Shown: one piece after another, positions 15,027 to 23,898 of the stretch | Layout of the letters: the number at the start of each line of letters is the position of its first letter | How positions within the stretch are numbered: the first letter of the stretch is position 1 | Assembly: GCA_017509785.1 (NCBI GenBank) | Contig: JAFWOT010000028.1 | Location: 62,001-126,000 of the forward strand | From: Clostridia bacterium | GTDB lineage: Bacteria; Bacillota; Clostridia; Christensenellales; CAG-138 | Length of the DNA: 64,000 bases | Direction of reading: 5' to 3' | The notes under the pieces: generated by a model | What the model was told of the DNA's origin: nothing | Databases searched by the model: none | The model's input: only the letters and a program-made list of their open reading frames with translations | Position numbers and translations under genes: made by a program

Positions 15027-16153
15027 CTGCCTTTTCTCCAGGTCATCCTGTTGACGACGCCAACGTAGCTCTGTATGAGCTTTACGACCTTCGTGCTGAC
15101 GTTTGAGTCGGCGTAATCCCTCGTGGGGGCTCCGTCATGGCCGTTCGCATGCATCGAAACGGCGAGATCGACCGCCTGCATCACCTGCTCCTTCGATATG
15201 GAGCCGATTATGAAATTCCCGGAATCGAGCGCCTCGGGCCTCTCGGTCGAGGTCCTTATCGAGACCGCGGGGAACCGGAAATAATCCGCCTCCTCGGGGA
15301 TGGTGCCGCTGTCGCTCACGACGCAGTAGGCGTTCTTCTGCAGGCAATTGTAATCGGCAAAGCCGAATGGCTCCAGGCTGCGCACGTTCTCATGGAAGCG
15401 GAAGCCGCGCTTTTCGATGAACTTCCTGCTGCGGGGGTGGGTCGAATAGATGACGGGCATGGCGTAATGCTCCGCCATGGCGTTGACGGCGTTCATCAGC
15501 TCGAAGAAATTGGATTCGATATCGATGTTCTCCTCCCTGTGGGCGGAGAGGAGTATGTATCCGTTCGGCGTGAGGCCGAGCCTTTCGAGCACGTCGGAGG
15601 AATCGATCCTTTCGATATTGGCGTTCAGCACCTCGCGCATGGGGGAGCCGACGACGTAGACCTGCTCCTTTTTGATCCCCTCGGCGATGAGGTAGCGGCG
15701 GGCGTGCTCCGTGTAGCAGAGGTTGACGTCGCTCGTATGGTCGACTATGCGGCGGTTTATCTCCTCCGGGAGGTTCTCGTCAAAGCAGCGGTTGCCGGCC
15801 TCCAGATGGAATACGGGGATCTTGAGGCGCTTCGCGCCGATGACGGAAAGGCAGGAATTCGTATCCCCCAATACGAGGAGCGCGTCCGGCTTCTCCGCCG
15901 CCATGAGGTCGTAGGACTTCGCTATGACGTTGCCGAGCGTCTGCCCGAGCGAATCCCCCACCACGCCGAGATAATGATCGGGACGGCGGAGGCCGAACTC
16001 CTCGAAGAACACGTCGTTGAGCTGCCTGTCCCAGTTCTGGCCCGTGTGGACGGTGATATGATCGAAGTATTCATCGCATTTTTTCAGTATCTCGGAGAGC
16101 CGGATTATCTCCGGCCTCGTCCCGAAAACGGTCATCAGTTTTATGCGGCTCAC
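15023..16153 (-). CDS. capG: UDP-N-acetyl hexosamine 2-epimerase, likely CapG/FnlC (UDP-L-FucNAc step)
   Basis: Non-hydrolysing sugar-nucleotide 2-epimerase, 376 residues. Recognised by the start VFGTRPEIIRLSEIL, HTGQN near residue 38, HLEAGNR, VHGD-like loop LLVLGDTNS, and SDSGTIPEEA near the C-terminus. WecB (UDP-GlcNAc to UDP-ManNAc) has the same fold. The direct context with CapE- and CapF-type genes points to the last step of UDP-N-acetyl-L-fucosamine synthesis instead. Start overlaps the capF stop by 4 bp. Confidence 0.87.
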   Translation of the reverse strand: MSRIKLMTVFGTRPEIIRLSEILKKCDEYFDHITVHTGQNWDRQLNDVFFEEFGLRRPDHYLGVVGDSLGQTLGNVIAKSYDLMAAEKPDALLVLGDTNSCLSVIGAKRLKIPVFHLEAGNRCFDENLPEEINRRIVDHTSDVNLCYTEHARRYLIAEGIKKEQVYVVGSPMREVLNANIERIDSSDVLERLGLTPNGYILLSAHREENIDIESNFFELMNAVNAMAEHYAMPVIYSTHPRSRKFIEKRGFRFHENVRSLEPFGFADYNCLQKNAYCVVSDSGTIPEEADYFRFPAVSIRTSTERPEALDSGNFIIGSISKEQVMQAVDLAVSMHANGHDGAPTRDYADSNVSTKVVKLIQSYVGVVNRMTWRKGR

Positions 16154-17310
16154 GGCTGTTCCTCCTTCAGCACCTTCTCATAGAAGGTATCGGGTCTTTG
16201 CGGGTCGAACCTTTCGTTCGCCCAGATGATGAATATGAGGTCCTCCTCCCCCGTGTTCTCTATCGAGTGGGTGTAACCGGGGAGCATATCGACGGAGCAC
16301 ATATGCTTCGCGCAAACGGGTATCTCTTCGACCTCGTCCGAGCCTATCCGCCTCTGGCGGATGACGCCCTCCCCCGAAACGACTATGAAGCGCTCCGTCT
16401 TCGTGTGGTGCCAATGGTTGCCCTTCTCAAAACCGGGACGGCAGATATTGACGGAGATCTGCCCCATCCCATCCGTGCGGAGTATCTCGGTAAAGCTGCC
16501 GCGCTCGTCGGACTTCGTATCGCAGTACACACCCGCCTCGGAAGCGGGTACGTAGGAGAGGTACGCCGAATAGAGCTTCTTAGTGAAGGGATCCGAAACG
16601 TCCGGAACGGTCAGTTCGGCCCTGTTCTCCCGGAAGGAACGGATGAGCCCCGCGATAAAGCCGAGGCTCCGCTCGTAGACGGGCTCCGGGCTCATGACGC
16701 CCCGCTCCGGCGCGCGCCTGCCCGTGATGCAGTCGATGATGCAGTCCACGACGTCGTCGACGTAGGCGAGCCGCAGGAGCTTGCTCTCGTCATCCACGCG
16801 GATCGGCAGACCGTTTGCGATATTATTGCAGAAGGTCGCGACGGCGCTGTTGTAATTGGGGCGGCACCACTTGCCGAAGAGGTTCGGGAAACGGAATATG
16901 AACACGTCTGCGCCCGTTTCATCGGCATAGGCGCGGACGCTGCGCTCGGCGGCGAGCTTGCTCCTTCCGTAGGGGTTGTCGAGCTCCGCCTGGGTCGAGC
17001 TCGAGAGGAGTACCGGGCACGCTCTGCCGCTCTCCTTTAAGAGACGGAGCAGCTCCTCCGTCAGGCCGAGGTTCCCCTCCATGAACTCGCTTTGATCCTT
17101 CGGACGGTTGACGCCCGCGAGATGAACGGCGAGATCGGCCTCGGCGCAGTAAGCCCGAAGCTCCTCCTTCGTGCTGCCGAGATCATAGCGGAATATCTCC
17201 AACGGAAGGAGCCCGTCGAGCCCGCGGCGCCTGCCGCAGCGGATGTTTTCGAGCTCGGCGCAGAGGTTCCTGCCGAGGAAGCCTTCGGAGCCCGTCACAA
17301 GTATTCTCAT
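16150..17310 (-). CDS. capF: CapF/FnlB-type bifunctional sugar-nucleotide reductase/epimerase
   Basis: 386 residues: an N-terminal Rossmann SDR domain (start MRILVTGSEGFLGRNL, about 1-245) and a C-terminal cupin domain (about 255-380, with KGNHWHHTKTE holding the metal-binding histidines). This two-domain build is characteristic of CapF, whose cupin does a C3 epimerisation and whose SDR reduces the 4-keto sugar to UDP-L-TalNAc-type product on the way to UDP-L-FucNAc. The conserved YxxxK is seen as YGRSK. Overlaps capE and capG by 4 bp on each side. Confidence 0.9.
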   Translation of the reverse strand: MRILVTGSEGFLGRNLCAELENIRCGRRRGLDGLLPLEIFRYDLGSTKEELRAYCAEADLAVHLAGVNRPKDQSEFMEGNLGLTEELLRLLKESGRACPVLLSSSTQAELDNPYGRSKLAAERSVRAYADETGADVFIFRFPNLFGKWCRPNYNSAVATFCNNIANGLPIRVDDESKLLRLAYVDDVVDCIIDCITGRRAPERGVMSPEPVYERSLGFIAGLIRSFRENRAELTVPDVSDPFTKKLYSAYLSYVPASEAGVYCDTKSDERGSFTEILRTDGMGQISVNICRPGFEKGNHWHHTKTERFIVVSGEGVIRQRRIGSDEVEEIPVCAKHMCSVDMLPGYTHSIENTGEEDLIFIIWANERFDPQRPDTFYEKVLKEEQP

Positions 17311-18344
17311 ACGCCTTTCTCAAGCTCCTCTCTGATATAGGCGAGCGACGCGAGCTTTTCCATTACGCGGTCGACGCCCCAGATCTCGGTGTTGTTCGAG
17401 TTGAACTCCGAGAGCGCGCTCCTTTCGACGCTCCCGTCCTTGAAGTATTTATCGTAATTGAGGTCGCGGTTGTCGGCGGGGACGCGGAAATAATCCCCCA
17501 TATCGACCGCGCGCGAGCATTCCTCGTTCGTAAGGAGGGTCTCGTACATCTTCTCGCCGTGGCGGATGCCGATGACCTTCATCTCGCAGTCCGAGCCGAA
17601 GAGCCTGCGGACGGCCTCCGCAAGGGTGCCTATCGTGCAGGCGGGAGCCTTCTGTACGAAGATATCGCCCGCGCTTCCGTTCCCGAACGCGAAGAGAACG
17701 AGATCCACCGCCTCCTCAAGGCTCATCACGAACCTCGTCATATTGGGGTCGGTGACGGTCATTGGCCCGCCGCGGCGGATCTGCTCGATAAAGAGGGGGA
17801 CGACGCTCCCCCGGCTGCAGAGCACGTTGCCGTATCGCGTGCAGCAGATGACCGTGCCGCCCGCGCTGCGCGACCTTGCGACGGCGACCTTCTCCATCAT
17901 GGCCTTTGAGGTGCCCATCGCGTTTATAGGGTATGCGGCCTTGTCCGTCGAGAGGCAGATGACCCGACCGACGCCCGACTCGATCGCGGAATAAAGCACG
18001 TTATCCGTGCCGATGACGTTCGTCCGGACGGCTTCCATCGGGAAGAATTCGCAGGAGGGGACCTGCTTCAGCGCGGCGGCGTGGAAAACGAGATCGACCC
18101 CGCGCATGGCGTTCATGACGGAATCGCGGTCGCGCACGTCGCCGATATAGAAGCGGAGCTTCTTCGAAGCCTCGGGCATTTTGGCCTGGAACACGTGGCG
18201 CATATCGTCCTGTTTCTTTTCATCGCGGGAGAATATGCGTATCTCACCCACGTCCGTTTCGAGGAAGCGATCGAGCACGGCGTTCCCGAAGGAGCCCGTA
18301 CCGCCCGTTATCAAAAGAGTTTTGCCCGTGAAGTCTGACATCAT
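17307..18344 (-). CDS. capE: CapE/FnlA-type UDP-GlcNAc 4,6-dehydratase/5-epimerase
   Basis: 345 residues, cytoplasmic SDR enzyme: TGGTGSFGNAVLDRFL nucleotide loop, HAAALKQVPSCE, and the active-site STDKAAYPINAMGTSK with the Met-x3-Lys typical of inverting 4,6-dehydratases. It converts UDP-GlcNAc to the UDP-4-keto-6-deoxy-arabino-hexulose that CapF uses. The two adjacent ATGs (18344, 18341) are equivalent candidates; the first overlaps the flippase stop (ATGA). capE-capF-capG together make UDP-L-FucNAc, known from S. aureus type 5/8 capsules and some O-antigens. Confidence 0.92.
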   Translation of the reverse strand: MMSDFTGKTLLITGGTGSFGNAVLDRFLETDVGEIRIFSRDEKKQDDMRHVFQAKMPEASKKLRFYIGDVRDRDSVMNAMRGVDLVFHAAALKQVPSCEFFPMEAVRTNVIGTDNVLYSAIESGVGRVICLSTDKAAYPINAMGTSKAMMEKVAVARSRSAGGTVICCTRYGNVLCSRGSVVPLFIEQIRRGGPMTVTDPNMTRFVMSLEEAVDLVLFAFGNGSAGDIFVQKAPACTIGTLAEAVRRLFGSDCEMKVIGIRHGEKMYETLLTNEECSRAVDMGDYFRVPADNRDLNYDKYFKDGSVERSALSEFNSNNTEIWGVDRVMEKLASLAYIREELEKGV

Positions 18345-19861
18345 TTTCCTCCTCTGCGCTTAAGTTTATTGAATATCGAGGCAAGCAGCCCCTTCTCGTA
18401 TGCGTTCATGCCGAACAGCAGCATCGCGCCCGTGTAGACGGCGGCCATGAGGGCGCATTTTATCACGAACCACAGCCAGCCCTCCGGCAGGAGCAGCCTT
18501 GCCGCGAAGCCGATCGCCGCGGCTGCCGCCCCGCAGGGGAGTATCCCGCGGAGCAGACCCGAATAGTATTCGCCGAGCCTGACCCCCAGTTTGCGCCTGA
18601 AGATGAGGTTCATCACGATTATATCACCGACGGCGATCGAGATAAAGGTCCCTATCGCCGCGCCCTCGAGCGGGCGCCAAAGTATCAGCGCGACGGTGAG
18701 CGCGATATTGAGCAATACTACCGCGAGCTTCAGGAACGCCTGCTCCTTATGCTCGTTCTTCGCCCAGAGCATCTGCGAGCCGACGGCCTGCGTAAGCGTG
18801 AGCGAGTACGCGCTCATAAGCAGTATCGCGACGAAGTAAGCCCCGGTGTACTCCTCCCCCGCCCAAAGGGATATGAACTCCCTTCCGTTCACGAGGAACG
18901 CCGCCCATATGAGCAGGAGCGCCGTGAATATCATCCTGCCGACGCGGATCATCTCGCGGGTAATGGCTTTGGAATCACCGCCCGATTCCACGAGCCGCAC
19001 GACTCCCGGCATCAGCACGCCGGTGAACGCGCTGCCTATCGATTGGAAATACTGCACCACCTGCGCGCCCACCCCGTAAACCGCGAGTATCGTTGAAGAG
19101 GCCGCCACCAGCGACCCGATGAGCACCTGATCGACCGTCGCGTTCAGCTGAGTGGCGATCATCTGAACGAATATCAGCGAGGAGTAGGTGATTATTTCCT
19201 TTATAAAGCTCGGCTTGATCCCGCGGAACATCGGGCGAAGGCCGATCCCGTACCGAACGTACAATAAGTAGAAAGCGCGGCAGAGCACCGTCATCGCAAG
19301 ATTCACGCAGACTATCCCGAGGCTCCCGAAGCCGAGCTCCAGCGCGGCGAAGGTCAGCCCCATGCGGAGTATTATCTGGATTATCGCGGCCCCCCTCGAA
19401 ACGTAGAACCTTTCGTACGCGGGTATGACGTTATTGGAGGAGGCCGTCCCGAGGGTGACGGCGGAATTCAGCATGGTTATGAACAGGAGCTTCTGCCCGA
19501 GGGCCGACTCCTCCGCCGTGAGGCCCTTCGCGAAAACCGCCGGGAATATGAGGACGAGCACGGCTCCGATGATGACGCACAGCAGCGCGACGGCGGCATA
19601 GAATACCGTCGAGACGCCGAAGAATCTGCGCTCGCTCAGAGCGTCGCCGTTCGTGCGGTACTTCGCGATGTATCTCGTCACCGCGTTGCCGACGCCGAGA
19701 TCCAAAAGGAGCAGATACGCGTTCACGGCTGTCACGAGCTTGAATACCCCGTACTCCGCCCGGCCGAGCGTCCTTATTATGAACGGGGTCAGCAAAAGGG
19801 TCGAGAGTATCTCGAGTATCATAAGAACGTATGAAAGAACTACTCCCGCCCTGCGGTTCAT
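18341..19861 (-). CDS. wzx: Wzx-type lipid-linked oligosaccharide flippase
   Basis: 506 residues with about 12-14 hydrophobic segments throughout. Starts with NRRAGVVLSYVLMILEIL and LTPFIIRTLGRAEYGVFKL, the typical N-terminus of polysaccharide transporters of the MOP superfamily. It moves undecaprenyl-linked repeat units from the cytoplasmic to the outer face of the membrane. It is encoded with a Wzy-type polymerase and Wzz-type proteins, which defines a Wzx/Wzy-dependent pathway. 22 bp separate it from the acyltransferase gene upstream. Confidence 0.92.
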   Translation of the reverse strand: MNRRAGVVLSYVLMILEILSTLLLTPFIIRTLGRAEYGVFKLVTAVNAYLLLLDLGVGNAVTRYIAKYRTNGDALSERRFFGVSTVFYAAVALLCVIIGAVLVLIFPAVFAKGLTAEESALGQKLLFITMLNSAVTLGTASSNNVIPAYERFYVSRGAAIIQIILRMGLTFAALELGFGSLGIVCVNLAMTVLCRAFYLLYVRYGIGLRPMFRGIKPSFIKEIITYSSLIFVQMIATQLNATVDQVLIGSLVAASSTILAVYGVGAQVVQYFQSIGSAFTGVLMPGVVRLVESGGDSKAITREMIRVGRMIFTALLLIWAAFLVNGREFISLWAGEEYTGAYFVAILLMSAYSLTLTQAVGSQMLWAKNEHKEQAFLKLAVVLLNIALTVALILWRPLEGAAIGTFISIAVGDIIVMNLIFRRKLGVRLGEYYSGLLRGILPCGAAAAAIGFAARLLLPEGWLWFVIKCALMAAVYTGAMLLFGMNAYEKGLLASIFNKLKRRGGK

Positions 19862-19883
19862 GCCGACCGTCCGTTCCTCACAA

Positions 19884-20426
19884 TCATTTTCTTTGACCTA
19901 TCTTCCTGCACGGGACTCCCACGCAGATCGAGTTGGGCTCGACCTCTCCCTTTACGAGAGCCTTCGCGCCGATCACGGCTCCGTCGCCTATATGGGAGCC
20001 CTTCAGCACCGTAACGCCGGCTGCGAGCCAGCAGTCGGAGCCTATCGAGACCGCCTCCACCGAATTGGCCTGTTCCCTTATGAGCCTGCCCGCTTCCATG
20101 CCGTGATCCTGATCTATGATGAAGCATCCTGCGGCTATGAGGGTGTTTTGCCCGATGCGGACTCCCCCGTCCTTCGACGAGTAGATGACCGTATCCTTCC
20201 CGACATTGGCTCCGTCGCCTATCTCGATGAGCCCGTCCCCGTAGAATAAGCACCCGGGGTATATCGTCACTCCCCTGCCGAGGCGCACGTTCGTATTTAT
20301 GAGGGTGATATCACCAACGAGCGAAAAATCCTTATGCGGGCAGGAGATCCTCCTGCGGAAAACCGCCTTGCGGTACTTCCTCGTTACGGCCTTTGCGATC
20401 CTGTCTATGAATAATAGAATGCTCAT
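19884..20426 (-). CDS. left-handed beta-helix acyltransferase (hexapeptide repeat)
   Basis: 180 residues. Short N-terminal helix, then hexapeptide repeats (GRGVTIYPG, IGDGANVG, IGQNTLIAAG, IGSDCWLAAG, IGDGAVIGA) forming a left-handed beta-helix of the WcaF/Wbb-type acetyltransferase family. The active-site histidine is probably in DQDHGME. It most likely O-acetylates a sugar in the repeat unit. Overlaps the glycosyltransferase gene upstream by 4 bp. The acceptor is unknown. Confidence 0.88.
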   Translation of the reverse strand: MSILLFIDRIAKAVTRKYRKAVFRRRISCPHKDFSLVGDITLINTNVRLGRGVTIYPGCLFYGDGLIEIGDGANVGKDTVIYSSKDGGVRIGQNTLIAAGCFIIDQDHGMEAGRLIREQANSVEAVSIGSDCWLAAGVTVLKGSHIGDGAVIGAKALVKGEVEPNSICVGVPCRKIGQRK

Positions 20427-21580
20427 ACGCTCTCCAACACCTTTTTCAGATCCTTCGCGAAATCTTCGGAGAGCCTGCGGAGCTCCTCCCTCGGATCATG
20501 CCCGTCGTTTACGTCGACCCGCATTATGGCGTCTGCGATGCTCTGCGGGGTCTGCTCATCATAATAGCCGATACTGCCGCCGATCGCGGAGGTCTCGACG
20601 GCGGGCACCCTCACCGAGACGACCCTCAGCCCGTTGGAGAGATACGAGAGTATCTTGCTCGGGAAGGAGGTGCCGCTGAACGCGGCGTCGGGGATCTGAG
20701 TGCTGAGCCCGATGTCGCAGCTTTGAAGGAAGCGTTTATAATCCTCTCCTTGAAGGAGTCCGTCGTAAGTCAGCTTCGCGGCGCTCCGTTTTGAGACTTC
20801 TGCGATCATCGCTTTGATCTCCGCCGTGTCTTTTTCCGTGCCGAAGCCGATTATATGCACGTGATGATCCTCCGGAAGCTTTTCCGCCGCAAGCACCGCC
20901 GCGGCCGCGCCGCCCTTTCTCGGATCGAACGTCCCGGCGTAAACGCAGTGGATCCTTCGTTCGCCCGGCATATTTCCGAATTTTATAATATCGAGCTTGG
21001 GTTCGCTCCTGTAAACGCCGTGGACTATGGCCTCCGGCCTGCCCCCGGGGTTCACCTCGGGGCTCAGCAGAGCGGTCGGCAGTATGTAAGCGTCCGCCAT
21101 GCGCATATGTCTCAGTTCCCTGCGGCGCAGTTTACGGTCGCCGTTGACGTCGGAATAGATCTCCTCGGCTTCGAGAATGAAGGGAACTCCCATGCTGCGG
21201 AGCTTTCTCAGCACGTGAAGGGAGCTGAGTGAATGGTAAACGACGACCTTGTCCCCCTTCTTTATACCACGGGAGATCTCCCGCCTTATCTTCATCTCCG
21301 AATATCGGAGAAGCAAACCGCGGACGAGCTTATATCTTGACGAATACCTGTCGAAGAAGCGGATGGGAACGCCGTTTATTTCCCCACGCGAGGCGGGGCT
21401 TTTAGTCAGCAGGCCCGTCCTTTCGTTTATCTCGCACAGCGACCAGACCTCGACCTCATGCCCGAGATCCTTCATGACGCCTATCAGGTAATCCATCTTC
21501 GATATGGCGGCCGGGGCGAAAAGCCGTTCCGCGTTTCTGTGCGGGTCGCTGTAGTGCGCGACGTAGATGATCCTGCTCAT
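20423..21580 (-). CDS. glycosyltransferase, GT4-like
   Basis: 385 residues with the two-domain GT-B pattern: an N-terminal acceptor half starting RIIYVAHYSDPHRNAERL, and a C-terminal donor half with YAGTFDPRKGGAAAAVLAAEKL and the site around SFPSKILSYLSNGLRVVS (the E-x7-E region is partly altered). It adds a sugar to the lipid-linked repeat unit on the cytoplasmic face. Donor and linkage cannot be read. 20 bp after the wzy stop. Confidence 0.82.
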   Translation of the reverse strand: MSRIIYVAHYSDPHRNAERLFAPAAISKMDYLIGVMKDLGHEVEVWSLCEINERTGLLTKSPASRGEINGVPIRFFDRYSSRYKLVRGLLLRYSEMKIRREISRGIKKGDKVVVYHSLSSLHVLRKLRSMGVPFILEAEEIYSDVNGDRKLRRRELRHMRMADAYILPTALLSPEVNPGGRPEAIVHGVYRSEPKLDIIKFGNMPGERRIHCVYAGTFDPRKGGAAAAVLAAEKLPEDHHVHIIGFGTEKDTAEIKAMIAEVSKRSAAKLTYDGLLQGEDYKRFLQSCDIGLSTQIPDAAFSGTSFPSKILSYLSNGLRVVSVRVPAVETSAIGGSIGYYDEQTPQSIADAIMRVDVNDGHDPREELRRLSEDFAKDLKKVLESV

Positions 21581-21600
21581 AACTGCAAAAAGCTCCGTTT

Positions 21601-22686
21601 CTATATAAGCGGTTTGGCCCAGAAGAACGTGTACGGGGTCACCCCGTAGCTGTGAACGGTCGAATAGAAGAAGTATGCGACGAACGCCATCTCGACAGCC
21701 GTCCGCAGGAATTCATAGCTCTTCTCGCCGGATTCGTACTGCAGGCAAATGGGGATAAGCACCATATAGCTCCAGTCGAAGTACATGCCTATGCGGAAGA
21801 ATTCTGCTATGCTGATGGAAGCCGCCTGGAAAATGAGGCCTATCGCCGCGAGGTTAAAAAGCGCCTCCCTGTGCGGGACCTCCTCCACCACGGAACGGCG
21901 GTAACGCAGACAGAATACGAACATCAGCGACTGTATAATAAAGCCCGAGGCCGTCAGCCTCGCCGTGCCCTCGGCATAGCTCGCGACCCTCGCATCCATT
22001 AGCTCGTCGGGAATGTTATTAGTCATCCACGAGCCGAGACTGTCCCGGAATATGAGTATGACCATGAACGCGAAAAGGCCCGCAAGCAGCCCCTTCCAAC
22101 CGAGCTTGAGCTGCGCTATCGGGTACGCGGCGAGAAACACCCACGCCGACCTGTGGAACCTGCTCGCGAGGAATACGAGCAGCAGGAAAGGAATGAGCTT
22201 CCTCTTGACGAGGAAATAGTAGCTCACCATAATGACGCCCATCGCGAGGGCCTGCCGGAGGCCCGTCATGGAGAAGAAGAACATTCCCATGCAGTACACG
22301 TAGAGCATGGAGAAAACGTAATCAGGCGATTCCCAGTAGCAGACAAAAGCAACGCCGAGAAGGTATATGAGCGAAACGAACGCGAACCATGCCTGCACGT
22401 TCGGTATCAGGCGTCCGAACCCCCATGAGAGCACGTAGAACTCCGGCTCCTTCTGCATGGAGATGAGCTTCCTTACTCCGCTGAATTCGGTTTCGAGGAA
22501 GGAGTTGAATTTCTCCGAATAGCGGACGGTGTCCGCGCCGACGGTCACCCCGCGAAGGCCGGACATTACGAGCAGCACCAGTATCAGCAGCACGAGGAAT
22601 ATGGGGCGGTTTGCCGTGCCGAACGCCGTTCGGACAAGCAGCCCCAGCAGAAGCATTATTCCAAGCACCAATACCGGTATCGCCAC
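21601..22686 (-). CDS. EpsG-family polysaccharide polymerase (Wzy-like)
   Basis: 361 residues, about ten hydrophobic segments. MSGLRGVTVGADTVRY near residue 40-57 is the conserved EpsG-family motif (loop with Arg-Gly, then Gly-x-Asp-x-x-x-Tyr), and FHRSAWVFL follows later. It polymerises flipped repeat units on the outer face. It starts with GTG (22686) directly abutting the TGA of the upstream glycosyltransferase (TGAGTG), which implies translational coupling. Confidence 0.88.
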   Translation of the reverse strand: MAIPVLVLGIMLLLGLLVRTAFGTANRPIFLVLLILVLLVMSGLRGVTVGADTVRYSEKFNSFLETEFSGVRKLISMQKEPEFYVLSWGFGRLIPNVQAWFAFVSLIYLLGVAFVCYWESPDYVFSMLYVYCMGMFFFSMTGLRQALAMGVIMVSYYFLVKRKLIPFLLLVFLASRFHRSAWVFLAAYPIAQLKLGWKGLLAGLFAFMVILIFRDSLGSWMTNNIPDELMDARVASYAEGTARLTASGFIIQSLMFVFCLRYRRSVVEEVPHREALFNLAAIGLIFQAASISIAEFFRIGMYFDWSYMVLIPICLQYESGEKSYEFLRTAVEMAFVAYFFYSTVHSYGVTPYTFFWAKPLI

Positions 22687-23898
22687 TCAATTACCCCGAT
22701 CCCCGCCCGTGAGTCTGCGGTAAATATCGCAGATCCGGGCGATATTGCTTTCCATTTCGAAATTACGCTCCGCGAACTCGCGGCATCCGGCGCGATAATT
22801 CCCGGCGCCCTTCTGCCTTATCCGCGAGACAGCCGTCATCACCGTCTTCGGAGAGGCGTCCTCTATCACCTCGCCGCATCCCTCGCCCGCAAGCTCGGGG
22901 CTTGCGGTCGAATCCAATACGATGATCGGCGTCCCGCATGAGAGCGCCTCCGCCGAGACCTTGCCGAAGCTCTCCTCCGGAGAGAGCGAGATGCATGCGT
23001 CGGCGGCCGAGTACCACTCGGCGAGCCTCCTCTGATCGTCCGTCACGGGGACGTTTATTATTTCCCCGGCGTCGTATCCGGCGGGCAGACCCCCTATGAG
23101 GACGAGCCTCATATCTTCGGGGAGCGCCTCCGAAAGGGCTTTCAGCTCGTTCAGACCCTTTGCGGCAGTCCAGCCGTAGGACACTCCGAGCAGTATGAAT
23201 TTGCCCTCAAGCCCGTACTCCTTCCGGATATCCGACTGAGTCGGGCGGAACACGTCCGTATCCACCCAGTTATAAACGCGCTCGATAATATCGGCGTTCT
23301 TCAATATGCTGCGCTTCGCCTCGCCGGTTATCCAATCCGAAACGCCTATGACGGCAAGCTTATCGAGCGATCCGAACCATTTTTCCTTATCGGCGAGCAT
23401 TCGGGAGGATCGGTCGAAAAACCAGCTCGGTATGTCCTTTTTGAGCCTCGGGCAGCTTCCGCAGGCCTTTTCCCACCCGAAGCACCCGTCGACGGTATAG
23501 TGGCAGCACCTGCCCGTGAACCACCAGCAATCATGCAGGGTAACGACTGTCGGCACCCTGTTTTCGGAGAGCCACCCGAAGAGCATCGGGAGATCTATGA
23601 AATTCCCGTGCAGGTTGTGAAGGTGGACTATATCGGGTCTCTCCTCCTCCAACCGGCGAAGGAATCTCCGCGTCGCCGGTCGCGAATGATACCCCGGATC
23701 GCCGAAGAGCCTCGCTTCAAGAGAATGGATCCTGACGTCCGCGGGGCTGCCGACGGCTATCGTGCCCTCCCCGCCAAGGCCGGCGGGGCATGCGGTCTTC
23801 GACTCTATGCCGTGTTTTTTCAGCCCCTCGTCGAGCTGCAGGGCCGTCCTGCCCGTGCTGGACTTCGCGTATATGGCGTTGATCCTTATGACCTTCAC
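22687..23898 (-). CDS. glycosyltransferase family 4
   Basis: 403 residues, starting KVIRINAIYAKSSTGRTA with a GTG at 23898 that overlaps the upstream stop (GTGA) and has GGAGGAG about 7 nt upstream. The longer upstream reading lacks such support. HNLHGNFIDLP and TLHDCWWFTGRCCHY with CGSCP form a cysteine-bearing segment typical of a GT4 subgroup in exopolysaccharide loci. The donor site is ESFGKVSAEALSCGTP. Cytoplasmic repeat-unit assembly; sugar specificity unknown. Confidence 0.87.
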   Translation of the reverse strand: MKVIRINAIYAKSSTGRTALQLDEGLKKHGIESKTACPAGLGGEGTIAVGSPADVRIHSLEARLFGDPGYHSRPATRRFLRRLEEERPDIVHLHNLHGNFIDLPMLFGWLSENRVPTVVTLHDCWWFTGRCCHYTVDGCFGWEKACGSCPRLKKDIPSWFFDRSSRMLADKEKWFGSLDKLAVIGVSDWITGEAKRSILKNADIIERVYNWVDTDVFRPTQSDIRKEYGLEGKFILLGVSYGWTAAKGLNELKALSEALPEDMRLVLIGGLPAGYDAGEIINVPVTDDQRRLAEWYSAADACISLSPEESFGKVSAEALSCGTPIIVLDSTASPELAGEGCGEVIEDASPKTVMTAVSRIRQKGAGNYRAGCREFAERNFEMESNIARICDIYRRLTGGDRGN